Source: Oscillospiraceae bacterium
Lineage (GTDB): Bacteria > Bacillota > Clostridia > Oscillospirales > Oscillospiraceae
Assembly: GCA_021205095.1 (NCBI GenBank)
Contig: JAJPYE010000065.1
Coordinates: forward strand, 47,056-111,055
Reading direction: 5' to 3'
DNA: 64,000 nt
Positions 15,974-25,083 of the stretch are shown here, in pieces; the first letter of the stretch is position 1, and the number at the start of each line of letters is the position of its first letter. Both the position numbers and the translations under genes were made by a program. The notes beneath the pieces are model-generated. The model did not search any database. It saw only the letters and a program-made list of their open reading frames with translations, and was not told where the DNA came from.

Positions 15974-16002
15974 GCTGGTTTATGCTTGTACTTATGCGGT
16001 GA

Positions 16003-19000
16003 TTACTTCAGCGTAATAAGAAGCTCTCCAGCCTTGACGCTGTCGCCCTTCTTCACAAGAACCTGGTCAATAACGCCGGCCTTCCGGGCTACGATGCTGG
16101 TTTCCATTTTCATGGCTTCCACAACAGCCAGAACCTGGTTCTCGTCCACTTCATCGCCAACCTGAACCTCCACCTTGGAGATCATGCCGGGAATAGAGGC
16201 GCCGATCTGCCGGTCATCGTCCGGGTCGGCCATGACCACGGACACACCCGCGTCCTTGGCTGTGGGATCGACCACCGCTACTTCGCGGCGCATTCCGTTC
16301 AGCTCGAACTGGACGTTTCTGGTGCCGTCCTCGTTCATGTCGCCCAGACCAATGTATTTGATGACCAGGGTCTTGCCGTCCTCAATGTTGATCTGGTTGA
16401 CCTCGCCGACTGCCATGCCGTTGAAGAACACATGGCTGCCCATACGCATGATGTAGCCATACTCCTTGCGGTGGCGGATGTATTCTTCGTATACCTTGGG
16501 ATACATGGCATAGGAGATGAATATCTTGTCATCCTCCGCTTCGGGATAGAACTCATGCACCTGGCGCTTGATCTCGTCCCAGTCCACGGGAGGCAGCAGT
16601 GCGCCGGGCCGCCCCTCGATGGGCTTTTCGCCCTTGAGGACGATGTCCTGGAGCCACTGAGGGATGCCGCCCACAGGCTGGCCCATCAAGCCCTTGCAGA
16701 AGCTGACCACGCTGTCCGGGAAAGCCAGGTTCGCGCCCTTCTCCCGGATATTCTCCGGGGTCAGGTTATTCTGCACCATAAAGATAGCCAGATCGCCCAC
16801 CATCTTGGAGGAGGGCGTGACCTTTATCAGGTCGCCCAGCATATCGTTCACGGACTTATACATCTCCTTGACCTCGTTGAAGCGGTCGCCGAGGCCCAGC
16901 GCCTCCACCTGAGGCTGGAGGTTTGTATACTGACCGCCGGGAATCTCATAACGATAGATGTCCGTAACCGGGCCGGTCAATCCCTTGTCAAAGGATGCAT
17001 AGCGCAGACGCACATCAGCCCAGTAATCCGCCAGCTCCTGCAGCCGCTGGGTATCGAAGCCAGTGTCCCGCTCCTGGCCGTGGAGGGCCTCCACCAGAGC
17101 GTTCATGGACGGCTGACTGGTAAGGCTGGACAGAGGCTGGATGGCGGTGTCCACAATGTCCACCCCGGCCTCCGCCGCCAGAATATAAGTGGCGATCTGG
17201 TTGCCGGTGGTGTTGTGAGTGTGCAGATGAATAGGCAGGCCCACCTCCTGCTTCAGAACCTCTACCAGACGCTTAGCGCTGTAAGGCTTCAGCAGGCCGG
17301 ACATATCCTTGATGCAAAGGGTATGTGCGCCGAATTTTTCCAGCTCCTTTGCGAATTTTACATAGTAATCCAGGGTATATTTATCGCTGTGGGGTTCCAG
17401 GATGTCGCCGGTATAGCAAATGGTGGCCTCCAGGATCTTGTTCTGGTTCAGAACTTCGTCCATAGCAGTCTGCATGGAGGGCAGCCAGTTCAGACTGTCG
17501 AACACGCGGAACACGTCTATGCCCTCCCGTGCGGAGGTCTTCACGAAGGCCCGCACCAGGTTGTCGGGATAGGAGGCGTAGCCCACCAGGTTGGAGCCGC
17601 GCAGAAGCATCTGGAACAGGATGTTGGGGATTTTCTCCCGCAGCATTTCCAGCCGCTCCCAGGGGCTTTCATGCAGGAACCGATAAGCGGTGTCGAAGGT
17701 AGCGCCGCCCCACATCTCAAGAGAGAAGGCGTCCTTCAAAATCTCCGCCGTGCCGTCCGCCGCCTTCACCATGTCGCGGGTACGCATACGGGTGGACAAA
17801 AGGCTCTGATGAGCGTCCCGCATGGTGGTGTCGCAAATGAGGAGCTTTTTCTGATCAAGCACCCACTGCTTCACCGCGTTGGGGCCTTGCTTATCAAGCA
17901 TTTCCTTGAGACTGCCCTCATATTTCGCCGGTTCATGGGCCACGGGGAACCGGGGCGGCGCGTATTGCTTGCGTTCGGCGTTGGGGTTGGCCACCTGGAT
18001 GTTCGCGATATATTTCAGCACGCGGGTCGCGCGATCACCGCCGGTAGCGTCAAACTCGAACAGTTCCGGGGTCTCATCAATAAACTTGGTGTGGCAGCCG
18101 CCCTTGCGGAAGGTCTCGTTGGAAAGAATGTTGGTCACAAAGGGAATGTTGGTCTTCACACCATGGACGTGAACCTCGTTGATGGCGCGGGTAGCCTTGC
18201 GGCAAACGCCCTCAAAGGTGTTATCCCAGCTTGTGACCTTCACCAAAAGGCTGTCGTAATACGGGCTTATCACCGTGCCGGTGCTGGCGTTGCCGCCGTC
18301 CAGACGGACGCCCCAGCCGCCGCCGGAGCGGTAGGCAGTGATTTTGCCGTTGTCGGGGGCAAAATTGTTTTTCGGATCCTCAGTCGTAACACGGCACTGG
18401 ATGGCATAGCCATTTACATGAACGTCATCCTGGCTGTTCAGACCGATGTCCGGGCAGGACAAAGGATAGCCCTCCGCCACAAGGATCTGCGCCCGCACAA
18501 GGTCGATGCCTGTCACCATTTCCGTGACGGTATGCTCCACCTGGATGCGGGGGTTCATCTCGATGAAATAATACTTGCCGGTCTTGTCTACCAGGAACTC
18601 CAGGGTACCGGCGTTGATGTAGCCCACGGACTTAGCGATTTTCACAGCATCCGCTCGGATTGCTGCGATAAGATCCTGGGGTACGCTCCAGGCTGGGGCA
18701 AACTCCACAACCTTCTGATACCGACGCTGGAGAGAGCAGTCGCGCTCGCCCAGATGATAGACGGTGCCATGCTCATCGCCCAGCACCTGCACCTCGATGT
18801 GCTTCGGCTCGACCAGGTACTTCTCGATAAAAATATCGCCGTTTCCGAAGGCTTTTTCCGCCTCGGAATGTACCAGGTCATAGGCCGCAACGACCTCGTC
18901 CTCGCTGTCGCAGCGGCGCATACCGCGTCCACCGCCGCCAGCAGCGGCCTTCAGAATGATGGGGAAGCCATATTCCTTGGCCTTTTCCAGGGCGTCCTGG

Positions 19001-19455
19001 CCGTCCTTCAGCGGCACGGTGGAGCCGGGAATGATGGGTACGCCACAGGCGATGGCCATCTCCTTGGCAGAGAGCTTGTCGCCCATTTTGTCCAAAATAT
19101 TGGACGGAGGGCCGATGAACTTGATGCCCGCCTCTTCGCAGGCGCGGGCAAATTCCGCGTTTTCAGACAGGAAGCCATACCCTGGGTGAATGGCGTCCAC
19201 GCCTCTGGTTTTCGCCATTTTGATAATGGCGGGAATGTCCAGGTACGCGCCGAGAGGACTATCGTTCTCTCCGATCAGATATGCCTCGTCAGCCCGTGTG
19301 CGGAACAGGCTATAGGTGTCCTCCTTGCTGTATATGGCAACCGTATGCAGGCCCAAATCGTTGCAGGCACGGAAGATACGGATTGCTATCTCACCCCGGT
19401 TGGCAACGAGGACTTTGGAAAATTTTTTCGGTTCTATGTTGCTCGCCTCCTTCAT
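16003..19455 (-). CDS. pyc: Pyruvate carboxylase
   Basis: Biotin enzyme carboxylating pyruvate to oxaloacetate (anaplerosis). Of 1150 residues, ~10-460 are biotin carboxylase (KVLVANRGEIAIRIFRA, GGGGRGMRRCDSE, EMNPRIQVEHTVTEM), ~535-850 the carboxyltransferase barrel (CDTTMRDAHQSLLSTRMRTRD, HLHTHNTTGNQ, DTAIQPLSSLTSQPS), then the tetramerisation region, and the biotinyl domain has VEAMKMETSI (Lys is biotinylated). The ATG at 19455 sits at the predicted transcription start and is followed by AAGGAGG within codons 2-4; that ribosome binding site points 8 nt on to an ATA triplet at 19437, just ahead of the usual family start (KKFSKVLVANRGE). A biotin-ligase-like gene follows. Confidence 0.95.
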   Translation of the reverse strand: MKEASNIEPKKFSKVLVANRGEIAIRIFRACNDLGLHTVAIYSKEDTYSLFRTRADEAYLIGENDSPLGAYLDIPAIIKMAKTRGVDAIHPGYGFLSENAEFARACEEAGIKFIGPPSNILDKMGDKLSAKEMAIACGVPIIPGSTVPLKDGQDALEKAKEYGFPIILKAAAGGGGRGMRRCDSEDEVVAAYDLVHSEAEKAFGNGDIFIEKYLVEPKHIEVQVLGDEHGTVYHLGERDCSLQRRYQKVVEFAPAWSVPQDLIAAIRADAVKIAKSVGYINAGTLEFLVDKTGKYYFIEMNPRIQVEHTVTEMVTGIDLVRAQILVAEGYPLSCPDIGLNSQDDVHVNGYAIQCRVTTEDPKNNFAPDNGKITAYRSGGGWGVRLDGGNASTGTVISPYYDSLLVKVTSWDNTFEGVCRKATRAINEVHVHGVKTNIPFVTNILSNETFRKGGCHTKFIDETPELFEFDATGGDRATRVLKYIANIQVANPNAERKQYAPPRFPVAHEPAKYEGSLKEMLDKQGPNAVKQWVLDQKKLLICDTTMRDAHQSLLSTRMRTRDMVKAADGTAEILKDAFSLEMWGGATFDTAYRFLHESPWERLEMLREKIPNILFQMLLRGSNLVGYASYPDNLVRAFVKTSAREGIDVFRVFDSLNWLPSMQTAMDEVLNQNKILEATICYTGDILEPHSDKYTLDYYVKFAKELEKFGAHTLCIKDMSGLLKPYSAKRLVEVLKQEVGLPIHLHTHNTTGNQIATYILAAEAGVDIVDTAIQPLSSLTSQPSMNALVEALHGQERDTGFDTQRLQELADYWADVRLRYASFDKGLTGPVTDIYRYEIPGGQYTNLQPQVEALGLGDRFNEVKEMYKSVNDMLGDLIKVTPSSKMVGDLAIFMVQNNLTPENIREKGANLAFPDSVVSFCKGLMGQPVGGIPQWLQDIVLKGEKPIEGRPGALLPPVDWDEIKRQVHEFYPEAEDDKIFISYAMYPKVYEEYIRHRKEYGYIMRMGSHVFFNGMAVGEVNQINIEDGKTLVIKYIGLGDMNEDGTRNVQFELNGMRREVAVVDPTAKDAGVSVVMADPDDDRQIGASIPGMISKVEVQVGDEVDENQVLAVVEAMKMETSIVARKAGVIDQVLVKKGDSVKAGELLITLK

Positions 19456-19463
19456 TAGCTTAC

Positions 19464-19492
19464 ATTATATTGCTAATTTACGAATTTAACAA
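19464..19492 (-). promoter_or_regulatory. Sigma-A type promoter of pyc
   Basis: Minus strand TTGTTA (19487-19492), 17-nt spacer, TATAAT (19464-19469). Expected RNA start near 19457, two bases before the annotated ATG. Confidence 0.7.
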
Positions 19493-19592
19493 GTGAAATT
19501 CTGAAAATATTTGAATTAACAATAATCCCGCACTTGTGACCACTGAATTTTCACCCAAACACAACTCAACCTTAAAAAAACCACATTAAGAA

Positions 19593-20723
19593 ATGATTGG
19601 AAAGGAGCGGATCGCCACGTCTGAGATGGAACGACGTCGGAATTTTATTGTGAGCGCTCTCTATTGGGCCGTTATTGCCGCCGTCATATATATCGCGTGC
19701 CGCTGGCTTTTGAGGCTGATATGGCCGTTTCTGTGCGCATTTCTGTTTGCGTGGCTCCTACAGACCCCGATACGCTTCCTGACAGCCAAACGTCATATGC
19801 GGTACAGTCTTTCTACAGCCCTTTGCCTCACAATGTTTTTCGCCGTTCTTGGCGGTATTCTGGCAGCGCTGACGGCCAGCGCTGTTTCAGGCCTGCAGGA
19901 GCTGATGCAATATCTTCCGGGGCTGTATACCGATGTTATTAAACCGGGGCTTGATTCTATGGGCGAACGGCTGGAGCGCTCCATCTTTCGGACACACCCT
20001 ACCGCCTCCAGCTTTTTGACAGAGCATCTGCCGGATATAGCGGCCTCTGTCAGCAGCGCATTGGCCAATATTCCCATTCAAGCTGTAACTGTCGTTTCCA
20101 ACTGGGCCTCAAGGCTGCCCGGTCAGCTTCTATCCACGGTCATATGCGTTATTGCCACTGTATTTATCACGGCGGATTTCTCACGCATCAGCGCATTTCT
20201 TCTGCGCCAGATGCCGAAGCGGATACAGCGTCTGACGCTTGAGGCCCGTGACAGCGCCGTCCATGTACTTCGCAGCTACTGCCGCAGCTACGGCATCATT
20301 ATGTGCATTACCTTCGCGGAGCTGGCTGTTGGGCTGCTGCTCCTCCGCCAGAAACACGCCGTCCTGATTGCCCTGATTGTAGCAGCGCTGGATATTTTTC
20401 CCATTCTGGGTACTGGCCTCGTATTGGTTCCATGGGGCATTGTAACCCTGCTGGCCGGCTCAGCCGCCAAGGGCATCGGCCTGCTGACCCTGTGGCTCGT
20501 TATTCTGGTGGTTCGGCAAATCATAGAACCACGCATCCTGGGGCATCAGGTAGGGCTGCATCCAATCGTCACCTTGATTGCCATGTGTTTAGGAGCCAGA
20601 CTCTTTGGCCCAATGGGGTTGCTGCTTCTCCCTATAATATGCGCCGTTCTGAAAAGTCTGGATGACGCAGGCGTCATTCATCTTGTTCGGCACGGAGATG
20701 ACGCCAATGACATCTCAGATTGA
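19593..20723 (+). CDS. AI-2E family / YtvI-like sporulation membrane protein
   Basis: 376 residues with about eight membrane helices in the AI-2E transporter (TqsA/PerM/YtvI) arrangement: two or three N-terminal helices (YWAVIAAVIYIACRWLL, LIWPFLCAFLFAWLLQTPI), a soluble loop (~90-160), then VIALIVAALDIFPILGTGLVLVPWG and VVRQIIEPRILGHQVGLHPIVTL, the best conserved family segment. YtvI members are sporulation-associated in Bacillus; function is unproven. Start is unclear: ATG 19593 has no ribosome binding site; AAAGGAG (19601-19607) points to in-frame ACG at 19617; the next ATG is 19626. Confidence 0.85.
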   Translation: MIGKERIATSEMERRRNFIVSALYWAVIAAVIYIACRWLLRLIWPFLCAFLFAWLLQTPIRFLTAKRHMRYSLSTALCLTMFFAVLGGILAALTASAVSGLQELMQYLPGLYTDVIKPGLDSMGERLERSIFRTHPTASSFLTEHLPDIAASVSSALANIPIQAVTVVSNWASRLPGQLLSTVICVIATVFITADFSRISAFLLRQMPKRIQRLTLEARDSAVHVLRSYCRSYGIIMCITFAELAVGLLLLRQKHAVLIALIVAALDIFPILGTGLVLVPWGIVTLLAGSAAKGIGLLTLWLVILVVRQIIEPRILGHQVGLHPIVTLIAMCLGARLFGPMGLLLLPIICAVLKSLDDAGVIHLVRHGDDANDISD

Positions 20724-20755
20724 AAAATTTTTTCCAACAGACGTCAAAATTTCTA

Positions 20756-20784
20756 TTGACAATTTGTCAGCTCGGTGCTACAAT
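20756..20784 (+). promoter_or_regulatory. Promoter of the five-tRNA operon
   Basis: Perfect TTGACA (20756-20761), 17-nt spacer, TACAAT (20779-20784); first tRNA begins at 20795. Confidence 0.88.
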
Positions 20785-20794
20785 AATCCAGCTT

Positions 20795-20869
20795 GCGGGC
20801 GTAGCACAACGGCTAGTGCACCAGCCTTCCAAGCTGGGGACGTGGGTTCGATTCCCATCGCCCGCTCCA
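20795..20869 (+). tRNA. tRNA-Gly (TCC)
   Basis: Acceptor GCGGGCG pairs with CGCCCGC; anticodon loop CTTCCAA gives TCC; T-loop TTCGATT; CCA encoded. Confidence 0.95.
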
Positions 20870-20887
20870 GCAAGATTCCTGGTATAT

Positions 20888-20964
20888 GCGCCAGTAGCTC
20901 AGGTGGATAGAGCAACTGCCTTCTAAGCAGTAGGCCGGGGGTTCGAGTCCCTTCTGGCGTACCA
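20888..20964 (+). tRNA. tRNA-Arg (TCT)
   Basis: Acceptor GCGCCAG with CTGGCGT (first pair G-U); anticodon loop CTTCTAA gives TCT; CCA encoded. Confidence 0.94.
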
Positions 20965-20977
20965 AACGAATAAATAT

Positions 20978-21055
<78 letters not shown>

Positions 21056-21124
21056 TTTTTTATATGCTGTCCTTCTTCAGTACGGGCAGTTTTCCCAACC
21101 GTAACAGGGAACGGCGGCATCCAT

Positions 21125-21198
21125 AGGGATGTAGTGTAACGGTAACACACCAGACTTTGACTCTGATATAGTGGGTTCGAATCCCGCCGTCCCTGCCA
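21125..21198 (+). tRNA. tRNA-Gln (TTG)
   Basis: Acceptor AGGGATG with CGTCCCT; anticodon loop CTTTGAC gives TTG; CCA encoded. Confidence 0.94.
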
Positions 21199-21201
21199 CA
21201 T

Positions 21202-21277
21202 GACTTGGTAGCTCAGTCGGCAGAGCAACTGCCTTTTAAGCAGTGGGCCCGGGGTTCGAATCCCCGCCAGGTCACCA
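21202..21277 (+). tRNA. tRNA-Lys (TTT)
   Basis: Acceptor GACTTGG with CCAGGTC; anticodon loop CTTTTAA gives TTT; CCA encoded. Only 3 nt separate it from the preceding tRNA-Gln. Confidence 0.95.
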
Positions 21278-21280
21278 GTT

Positions 21281-21320
21281 AAAAAGAAGGATACGCGAAA
21301 AGCGTATCCTTCTTTTTTTT
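21281..21320 (+). terminator. Terminator of the tRNA operon
   Basis: Perfect 16-bp stem (21281-21296 / 21302-21317), loop GAAAA, long T-run. Confidence 0.92.
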
Positions 21321-21360
21321 GCATCAAATCGCCTGGCAGATTCAAACGTAGTCGAAAATT

Positions 21361-22161
21361 CTATATACTAAATTCTTCAAACGCACTCACTATCCCTGCC
21401 AATCTCGCATCGAGATAGGTCATGGCCTTTTCCTCAATATCTTCTGGAACCCCATAATAAGCTCCGGCCAGCGAGCAGGCGATAGCTGCAAGGGTATCGC
21501 TGTCCCCGCCAACTGAAATCGCCGTGCGGAGCGTATCCTCAAAACCATCCGCCTCCTTGAAACACTCAATGGCCTGCGGAACCGTTTGCTGACAGGTTTC
21601 ATTAAAACGGTAATACGGACGAATCTCATCAATCGTGAAGTCCAGCGCATAGTACCGCTCCAGCTCATGAATGATCTCTTCCTTACTGTATCCATTCAGG
21701 GCCATCCATGTTCCAACAGCCGTAGCTTCCGCGCCCTTCACCCCTTCCGGGTGATTATGGGATACTGCCGTCACCGTTTCGGAGAGTCGCTTTGCCTCCT
21801 CAAGTGTCTTGGCGACATAGGCAACCGGGCTTACACGCATCGCCGCGCCATTGCCGTAGCTCTCATACGGTTGAGGGTCGTCGCTGAATATCCATCCATA
21901 AAACCGTCCGCCATAACCGCATCCAGGATAATTCCGGCCCACCTCCTGCATGACAGATACAGCGTATTTGGAGAGCTTGCTATAATCCCCATTGCAGTCC
22001 ATCAAAGCCTTTGCTACCGAGAGGGTCATGATGCTGTCGTCCGTGGCAAAGCAGCCCTCGGAAAACAGCTCGAAATCCTTATGGCGATAATTGTTGAATT
22101 CATATATGGAACCAACAATGTCACCGACGATAGCTCCCATAAACTTAGCATTTCTCTTCAA
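21361..22161 (-). CDS. ADP-ribosylglycohydrolase family protein (DraG-like)
   Basis: 266 residues. The family binds two Mg ions and removes ADP-ribose from proteins or small molecules. Motifs: MGAIVGDIVGS with YEF nearby, the metal site FATDDSIMTLSVAKALM (TDD), PYYRFNETCQQTVPQAI and the second metal site SVGGDSDTLAAIACSLAGA. The substrate is unknown. The start appears to be TTG at 22161 behind AAGGTGTG; ATG at 22140 is the alternative. It sits with the next gene in an AT-richer stretch between two tRNA loci, possibly an acquired segment. Confidence 0.88.
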   Translation of the reverse strand: MKRNAKFMGAIVGDIVGSIYEFNNYRHKDFELFSEGCFATDDSIMTLSVAKALMDCNGDYSKLSKYAVSVMQEVGRNYPGCGYGGRFYGWIFSDDPQPYESYGNGAAMRVSPVAYVAKTLEEAKRLSETVTAVSHNHPEGVKGAEATAVGTWMALNGYSKEEIIHELERYYALDFTIDEIRPYYRFNETCQQTVPQAIECFKEADGFEDTLRTAISVGGDSDTLAAIACSLAGAYYGVPEDIEEKAMTYLDARLAGIVSAFEEFSI

Positions 22162-22235
22162 ATAATTTCACACCTTCCTATATATAGGTTCTCGCGGAAG
22201 TAAAGATGCCTGACACAGGGGATTAGGGAAACACC

Positions 22236-22667
22236 TTATATATGCACATCCCTTAATATGTCATATGCCTTTTGGTACTTCCGAACTCTTATCATGTCGG
22301 CCTCTGTTACAGTCGGAAGCCGTTCGACCATCATGTTATTTGTCAGGTCGGCCATTTTGACCTTTCTTGCAATCGGATTTTGCGAAACGCGGTGAACATA
22401 ATCGAAATAATCTTCCCCGTTCCAATGGGTCATGGTGCAGACCGCCTGATAAATCTCCTGGCCGAAAATGGTTTTAATATTCTCCGGCGGATAATCCGTA
22501 TCTTCCAGAACATCATGGAGATAGGCAACGCACTTTTCGGCTTCCGTCTCAACTTGAGACGCCACGAATTCCAAATGCTCTGTGTACGGCTTACCGGCCT
22601 TGTCTACCTGTCCCCTGTGGGCCTGGTATGCTATTTTTCTGGCTTCCTCAACCTTCTCTGTACTCAT
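22236..22667 (-). CDS. Small HD-domain hydrolase, Mesh1/RelA-SpoT hydrolase-like
   Basis: 143 residues consisting of a single HD domain. Visible metal residues: KIAYQAHRGQVDKAGKPY (first His), YLHDVLEDTDYPPENI (HD pair) and VKMADLTNNM (last Asp). The layout is that of stand-alone (p)ppGpp hydrolases of the Mesh1/SAH type and the hydrolase half of Rel; no synthetase domain is present. Pairing with an ADP-ribosylglycohydrolase suggests nucleotide-signal turnover, which is inference. Upstream sequence is very AT-rich. Confidence 0.8.
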   Translation of the reverse strand: MSTEKVEEARKIAYQAHRGQVDKAGKPYTEHLEFVASQVETEAEKCVAYLHDVLEDTDYPPENIKTIFGQEIYQAVCTMTHWNGEDYFDYVHRVSQNPIARKVKMADLTNNMMVERLPTVTEADMIRVRKYQKAYDILRDVHI

Positions 22668-22773
22668 TGCGGCGTAACGTCATCCTCTCATTTTCTATAT
22701 TATTATAAATCAATCTAATTATAAATTAAAATTAACTCTCTATGTCCCGGTTCGGATGAAAAAGCAAGGAGCA

Positions 22774-22808
22774 AAAAAGCCTGTGATTATTGAAATCACA
22801 GGCTTTTT
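22774..22808 (-). terminator. Terminator of tRNA-Ala
   Basis: Perfect 15-bp stem (22774-22788 / 22794-22808); on the minus strand the RNA ends in a T-run, 4 nt after the CCA end of the tRNA. Confidence 0.88.
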
Positions 22809-22811
22809 CGA

Positions 22812-22887
22812 TGGTGGAGACGAAGGGATTCGAACCCTCGACCTCTCGGATGCGAACCGAACGCTCTCCCAGCTGAGCTACGCCCCC
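22812..22887 (-). tRNA. tRNA-Ala (CGC)
   Basis: Minus strand. Acceptor GGGGGCG with CGTCTCC includes the G3-U70 pair that identifies alanine tRNA; anticodon loop TTCGCAT gives CGC; CCA encoded. Confidence 0.92.
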
Positions 22888-22935
22888 ACACCGCTTGAAT
22901 ATTATAGCACGAATTTTTATTTTGTAAAGTCCCTC

Positions 22936-22964
22936 TTGATAAAAAAGTTTTCCTGGTTTATAAT
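22936..22964 (+). promoter_or_regulatory. Promoter of the SRP RNA gene
   Basis: TTGATA (22936-22941), 17-nt spacer, TATAAT (22959-22964). Confidence 0.85.
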
Positions 22965-22970
22965 AGCTGT

Positions 22971-23246
22971 TGGAGCTGTACTAGTCGGGGAGCCAGCGGT
23001 GCCCTGTACCCGCAATCCGCTATAGCGGGGACGAACTCCTGCCCTCGGATATTCGATGTGTCGCCTGCCCGCAGCAAGTAGCGTTGATGGCTCGGTCTTG
23101 CGCAACGGGAACCCGTGAACCATGTCAGGCGGGGAACCGAGCAGCATTAAGCGGGATCCCCCGTGTGCCGTGAGGTCGCCGGGTCTGAGCCAACTACTGC
23201 GGTAACGGATGTGTCGAATATACAAAGGCGGGTGTGCAGCTCTTTT
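22971..23246 (+). ncRNA. ffs: Signal recognition particle RNA, large (Bacillus) type with Alu domain
   Basis: About 275 nt. The 5' Alu part contains TGCCCTGTACCCGCAATCCG; the universally conserved SRP54-binding helix 8 is at about 23125-23160 with CATGTCAGG and GAGCAGCATTAAG; the 3' end GTGCAGCTC pairs back to the 5' GAGCTGTAC, followed by TTTT. Ends are estimated from promoter and closing stem. Confidence 0.93.
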
Positions 23247-23302
23247 ATTATACCAAATCCTTAGAATTTTTCTGTTTTATTAAAGGATAAGAGGCTTTTC
23301 TC

Positions 23303-25045
23303 ATGTATCAGGCACTCTATCGAAAATGGCGGCCCCGCACCTTTGACGATGTGGTCGGCCAGGATCATATCACCACCACGCTGAAGCGGCAGGTGCAGAC
23401 AGGCCGATTATCTCACGCCTATCTGTTCATCGGAACCCGCGGAACCGGCAAAACTACCTGTGCAAAAATTTTGGCCCGCGCCGTGAACTGTGAACATCCT
23501 GTGGACGGCAATCCCTGCAACCAATGCGCCGCCTGTCGTGGCATCGAGGAGGGCAGTATCCTGGACGTGGTGGAGTTGGACGCCGCCTCCAACAACCGGG
23601 TGGACGACGTCCGGGCCTTGCAGGACGAAGCCATCTTCTCTCCTGCCAGCGTGAAAAAGCGGGTCTACATCATCGACGAGGTTCATATGCTCTCCACCGC
23701 GGCCTTTAACGCGCTGCTGAAAATACTGGAAGAACCGCCGGAACATTTGATGTTCATTCTCTGCACCACGGAGCTGCACAAGGTTTTGCCCACCATCGTC
23801 TCCCGCTGCCAGCGTCACAGCTTCAAGCGCATCGAGCCGGAGGCCATTGCCGGGCGGCTTGCCTATGTGGCAGAACAGGAGAATTTGGCGTTGGAGCCAG
23901 AGGCCGGCGCTTTACTGGCCCGCCTGGCGGACGGCGGTATGCGGGACGCTTTGAGTCTGCTGGATCAATGCGCCGCAACGGAGCATATCGGCGTTTCGGA
24001 GGTCATCTCTGCCATGGGCCTGGCAGGAAGTCAGCGAACGGCGGAGCTTTTGCAAGCAATTTGCGCCGGTTCCGCAGAACAAGCGCTGACAGTCTTCAAC
24101 GGCCTTTGGAAGGATGGCAAGGATCCTGCTGGTATATTAGACGAGCTGGCCGGTCTGATGCGGGACATATTGCTGTTGCAGGTGGCCCCCCAGAGTGGAG
24201 ATACCCTGCTTTCCGGCCTATATGAAAAAAAGACGCTGCAATATTTTGCCGCAAAGCTGCCCAGCGAACGGCTGATGGACGGCATGAACGAGATCAGATC
24301 CGCTGACCTGACCGGCTCAAATCCAAGGCGAACGGCAGAAATGTGCCTGGTGCGTCTGTGTGTGCCGGAAACCGGGGACACCTTGGCAGGACTGAAATCC
24401 CGTATTGCCCGGCTGGAGGCTGCATGGAAGGCCGACGTTCCCGTGTCGGAAAAAAGCGATACCCCTCTCCCCCGGCTGGAAATTCCATCGACAAGGCCAG
24501 CGCAGGAACAACAAATAAAGTCGGCTCCACAATCGGAACCAGAGCCAACGCCGGAGCCGCCATCGTCGGAATCGGACGTCCCCTGGTATACAGACGACGC
24601 CCCCCCGGAGGAACCGATTTTCAACCTCCCGTCGGAGCCGGTCGCGGCGACGCCGCCTCCGCCGGAACCTGAACCCGAACCGGCCCCCGTTTCCCCACCG
24701 TCTCAGGAGGCACAGCAGGGACAGGGCGGCGAATTTTGGGACACCCTGCTTCACAATCTGAACGGCAAGATGGATATGGGTACTTACGCTATCCTCGCCG
24801 TGCCGACTCAGGTGTCCGGCACACTGACGGGAGATGTGCTGACTCTTTGTCTGCTCTCCCCCATCGCCAAGATGATGGTGAACACCCCCGCTATCTCCGC
24901 CGCCATCCAGACAGAGGCCAGCGCTATTGCGGGAAAGCCAATCCGTGTGTCCTTTACCGACCAGCCCATCGCAGCAGCTCCGGCCCAGCCGGACATGAGC
25001 AAGCTGGACGAGCTGAAAAAATTCCCCAACTTCCGAATAGAATAA
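23303..25045 (+). CDS. dnaX: DNA polymerase III subunit gamma/tau
   Basis: 580 residues. Clamp-loader ATPase: YRKWRPRTFDDVVGQ, Walker A GTRGTGKTTCAKIL, a four-Cys zinc module (CEHPVDGNPCNQCAAC), Walker B IIDEVHMLS, sensor SRCQRHSFK. After domain III (~360) comes a Pro/Glu-rich linker (EPEPTPEPPSSES and similar, ~395-475), then a C-terminal domain for polymerase contact. The linker is low-complexity, as often in tau. It has a heptamer A AAA AAG at 24226-24232 but no convincing frameshift context. The following ebfC gene is co-transcribed; recR, usually next, is not here. Confidence 0.95.
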   Translation: MYQALYRKWRPRTFDDVVGQDHITTTLKRQVQTGRLSHAYLFIGTRGTGKTTCAKILARAVNCEHPVDGNPCNQCAACRGIEEGSILDVVELDAASNNRVDDVRALQDEAIFSPASVKKRVYIIDEVHMLSTAAFNALLKILEEPPEHLMFILCTTELHKVLPTIVSRCQRHSFKRIEPEAIAGRLAYVAEQENLALEPEAGALLARLADGGMRDALSLLDQCAATEHIGVSEVISAMGLAGSQRTAELLQAICAGSAEQALTVFNGLWKDGKDPAGILDELAGLMRDILLLQVAPQSGDTLLSGLYEKKTLQYFAAKLPSERLMDGMNEIRSADLTGSNPRRTAEMCLVRLCVPETGDTLAGLKSRIARLEAAWKADVPVSEKSDTPLPRLEIPSTRPAQEQQIKSAPQSEPEPTPEPPSSESDVPWYTDDAPPEEPIFNLPSEPVAATPPPPEPEPEPAPVSPPSQEAQQGQGGEFWDTLLHNLNGKMDMGTYAILAVPTQVSGTLTGDVLTLCLLSPIAKMMVNTPAISAAIQTEASAIAGKPIRVSFTDQPIAAAPAQPDMSKLDELKKFPNFRIE

Positions 25046-25083
25046 CCAACACACATATTAGACAGTACAGGAGACGAATTACT

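Noticed and set aside
16432..19458. Very long open frame antisense to pyruvate carboxylase
   Set aside because: The opposite strand is a full-length conserved enzyme; long antisense frames are expected with GC-rich codon usage.
24226..24232. Slippery heptamer A AAA AAG in dnaX, giving a stop 24 codons later in the -1 frame
   Set aside because: The product would be cut inside domain III of the clamp loader, unlike known gamma forms; no clear upstream SD-like stimulator or downstream stem-loop is visible.
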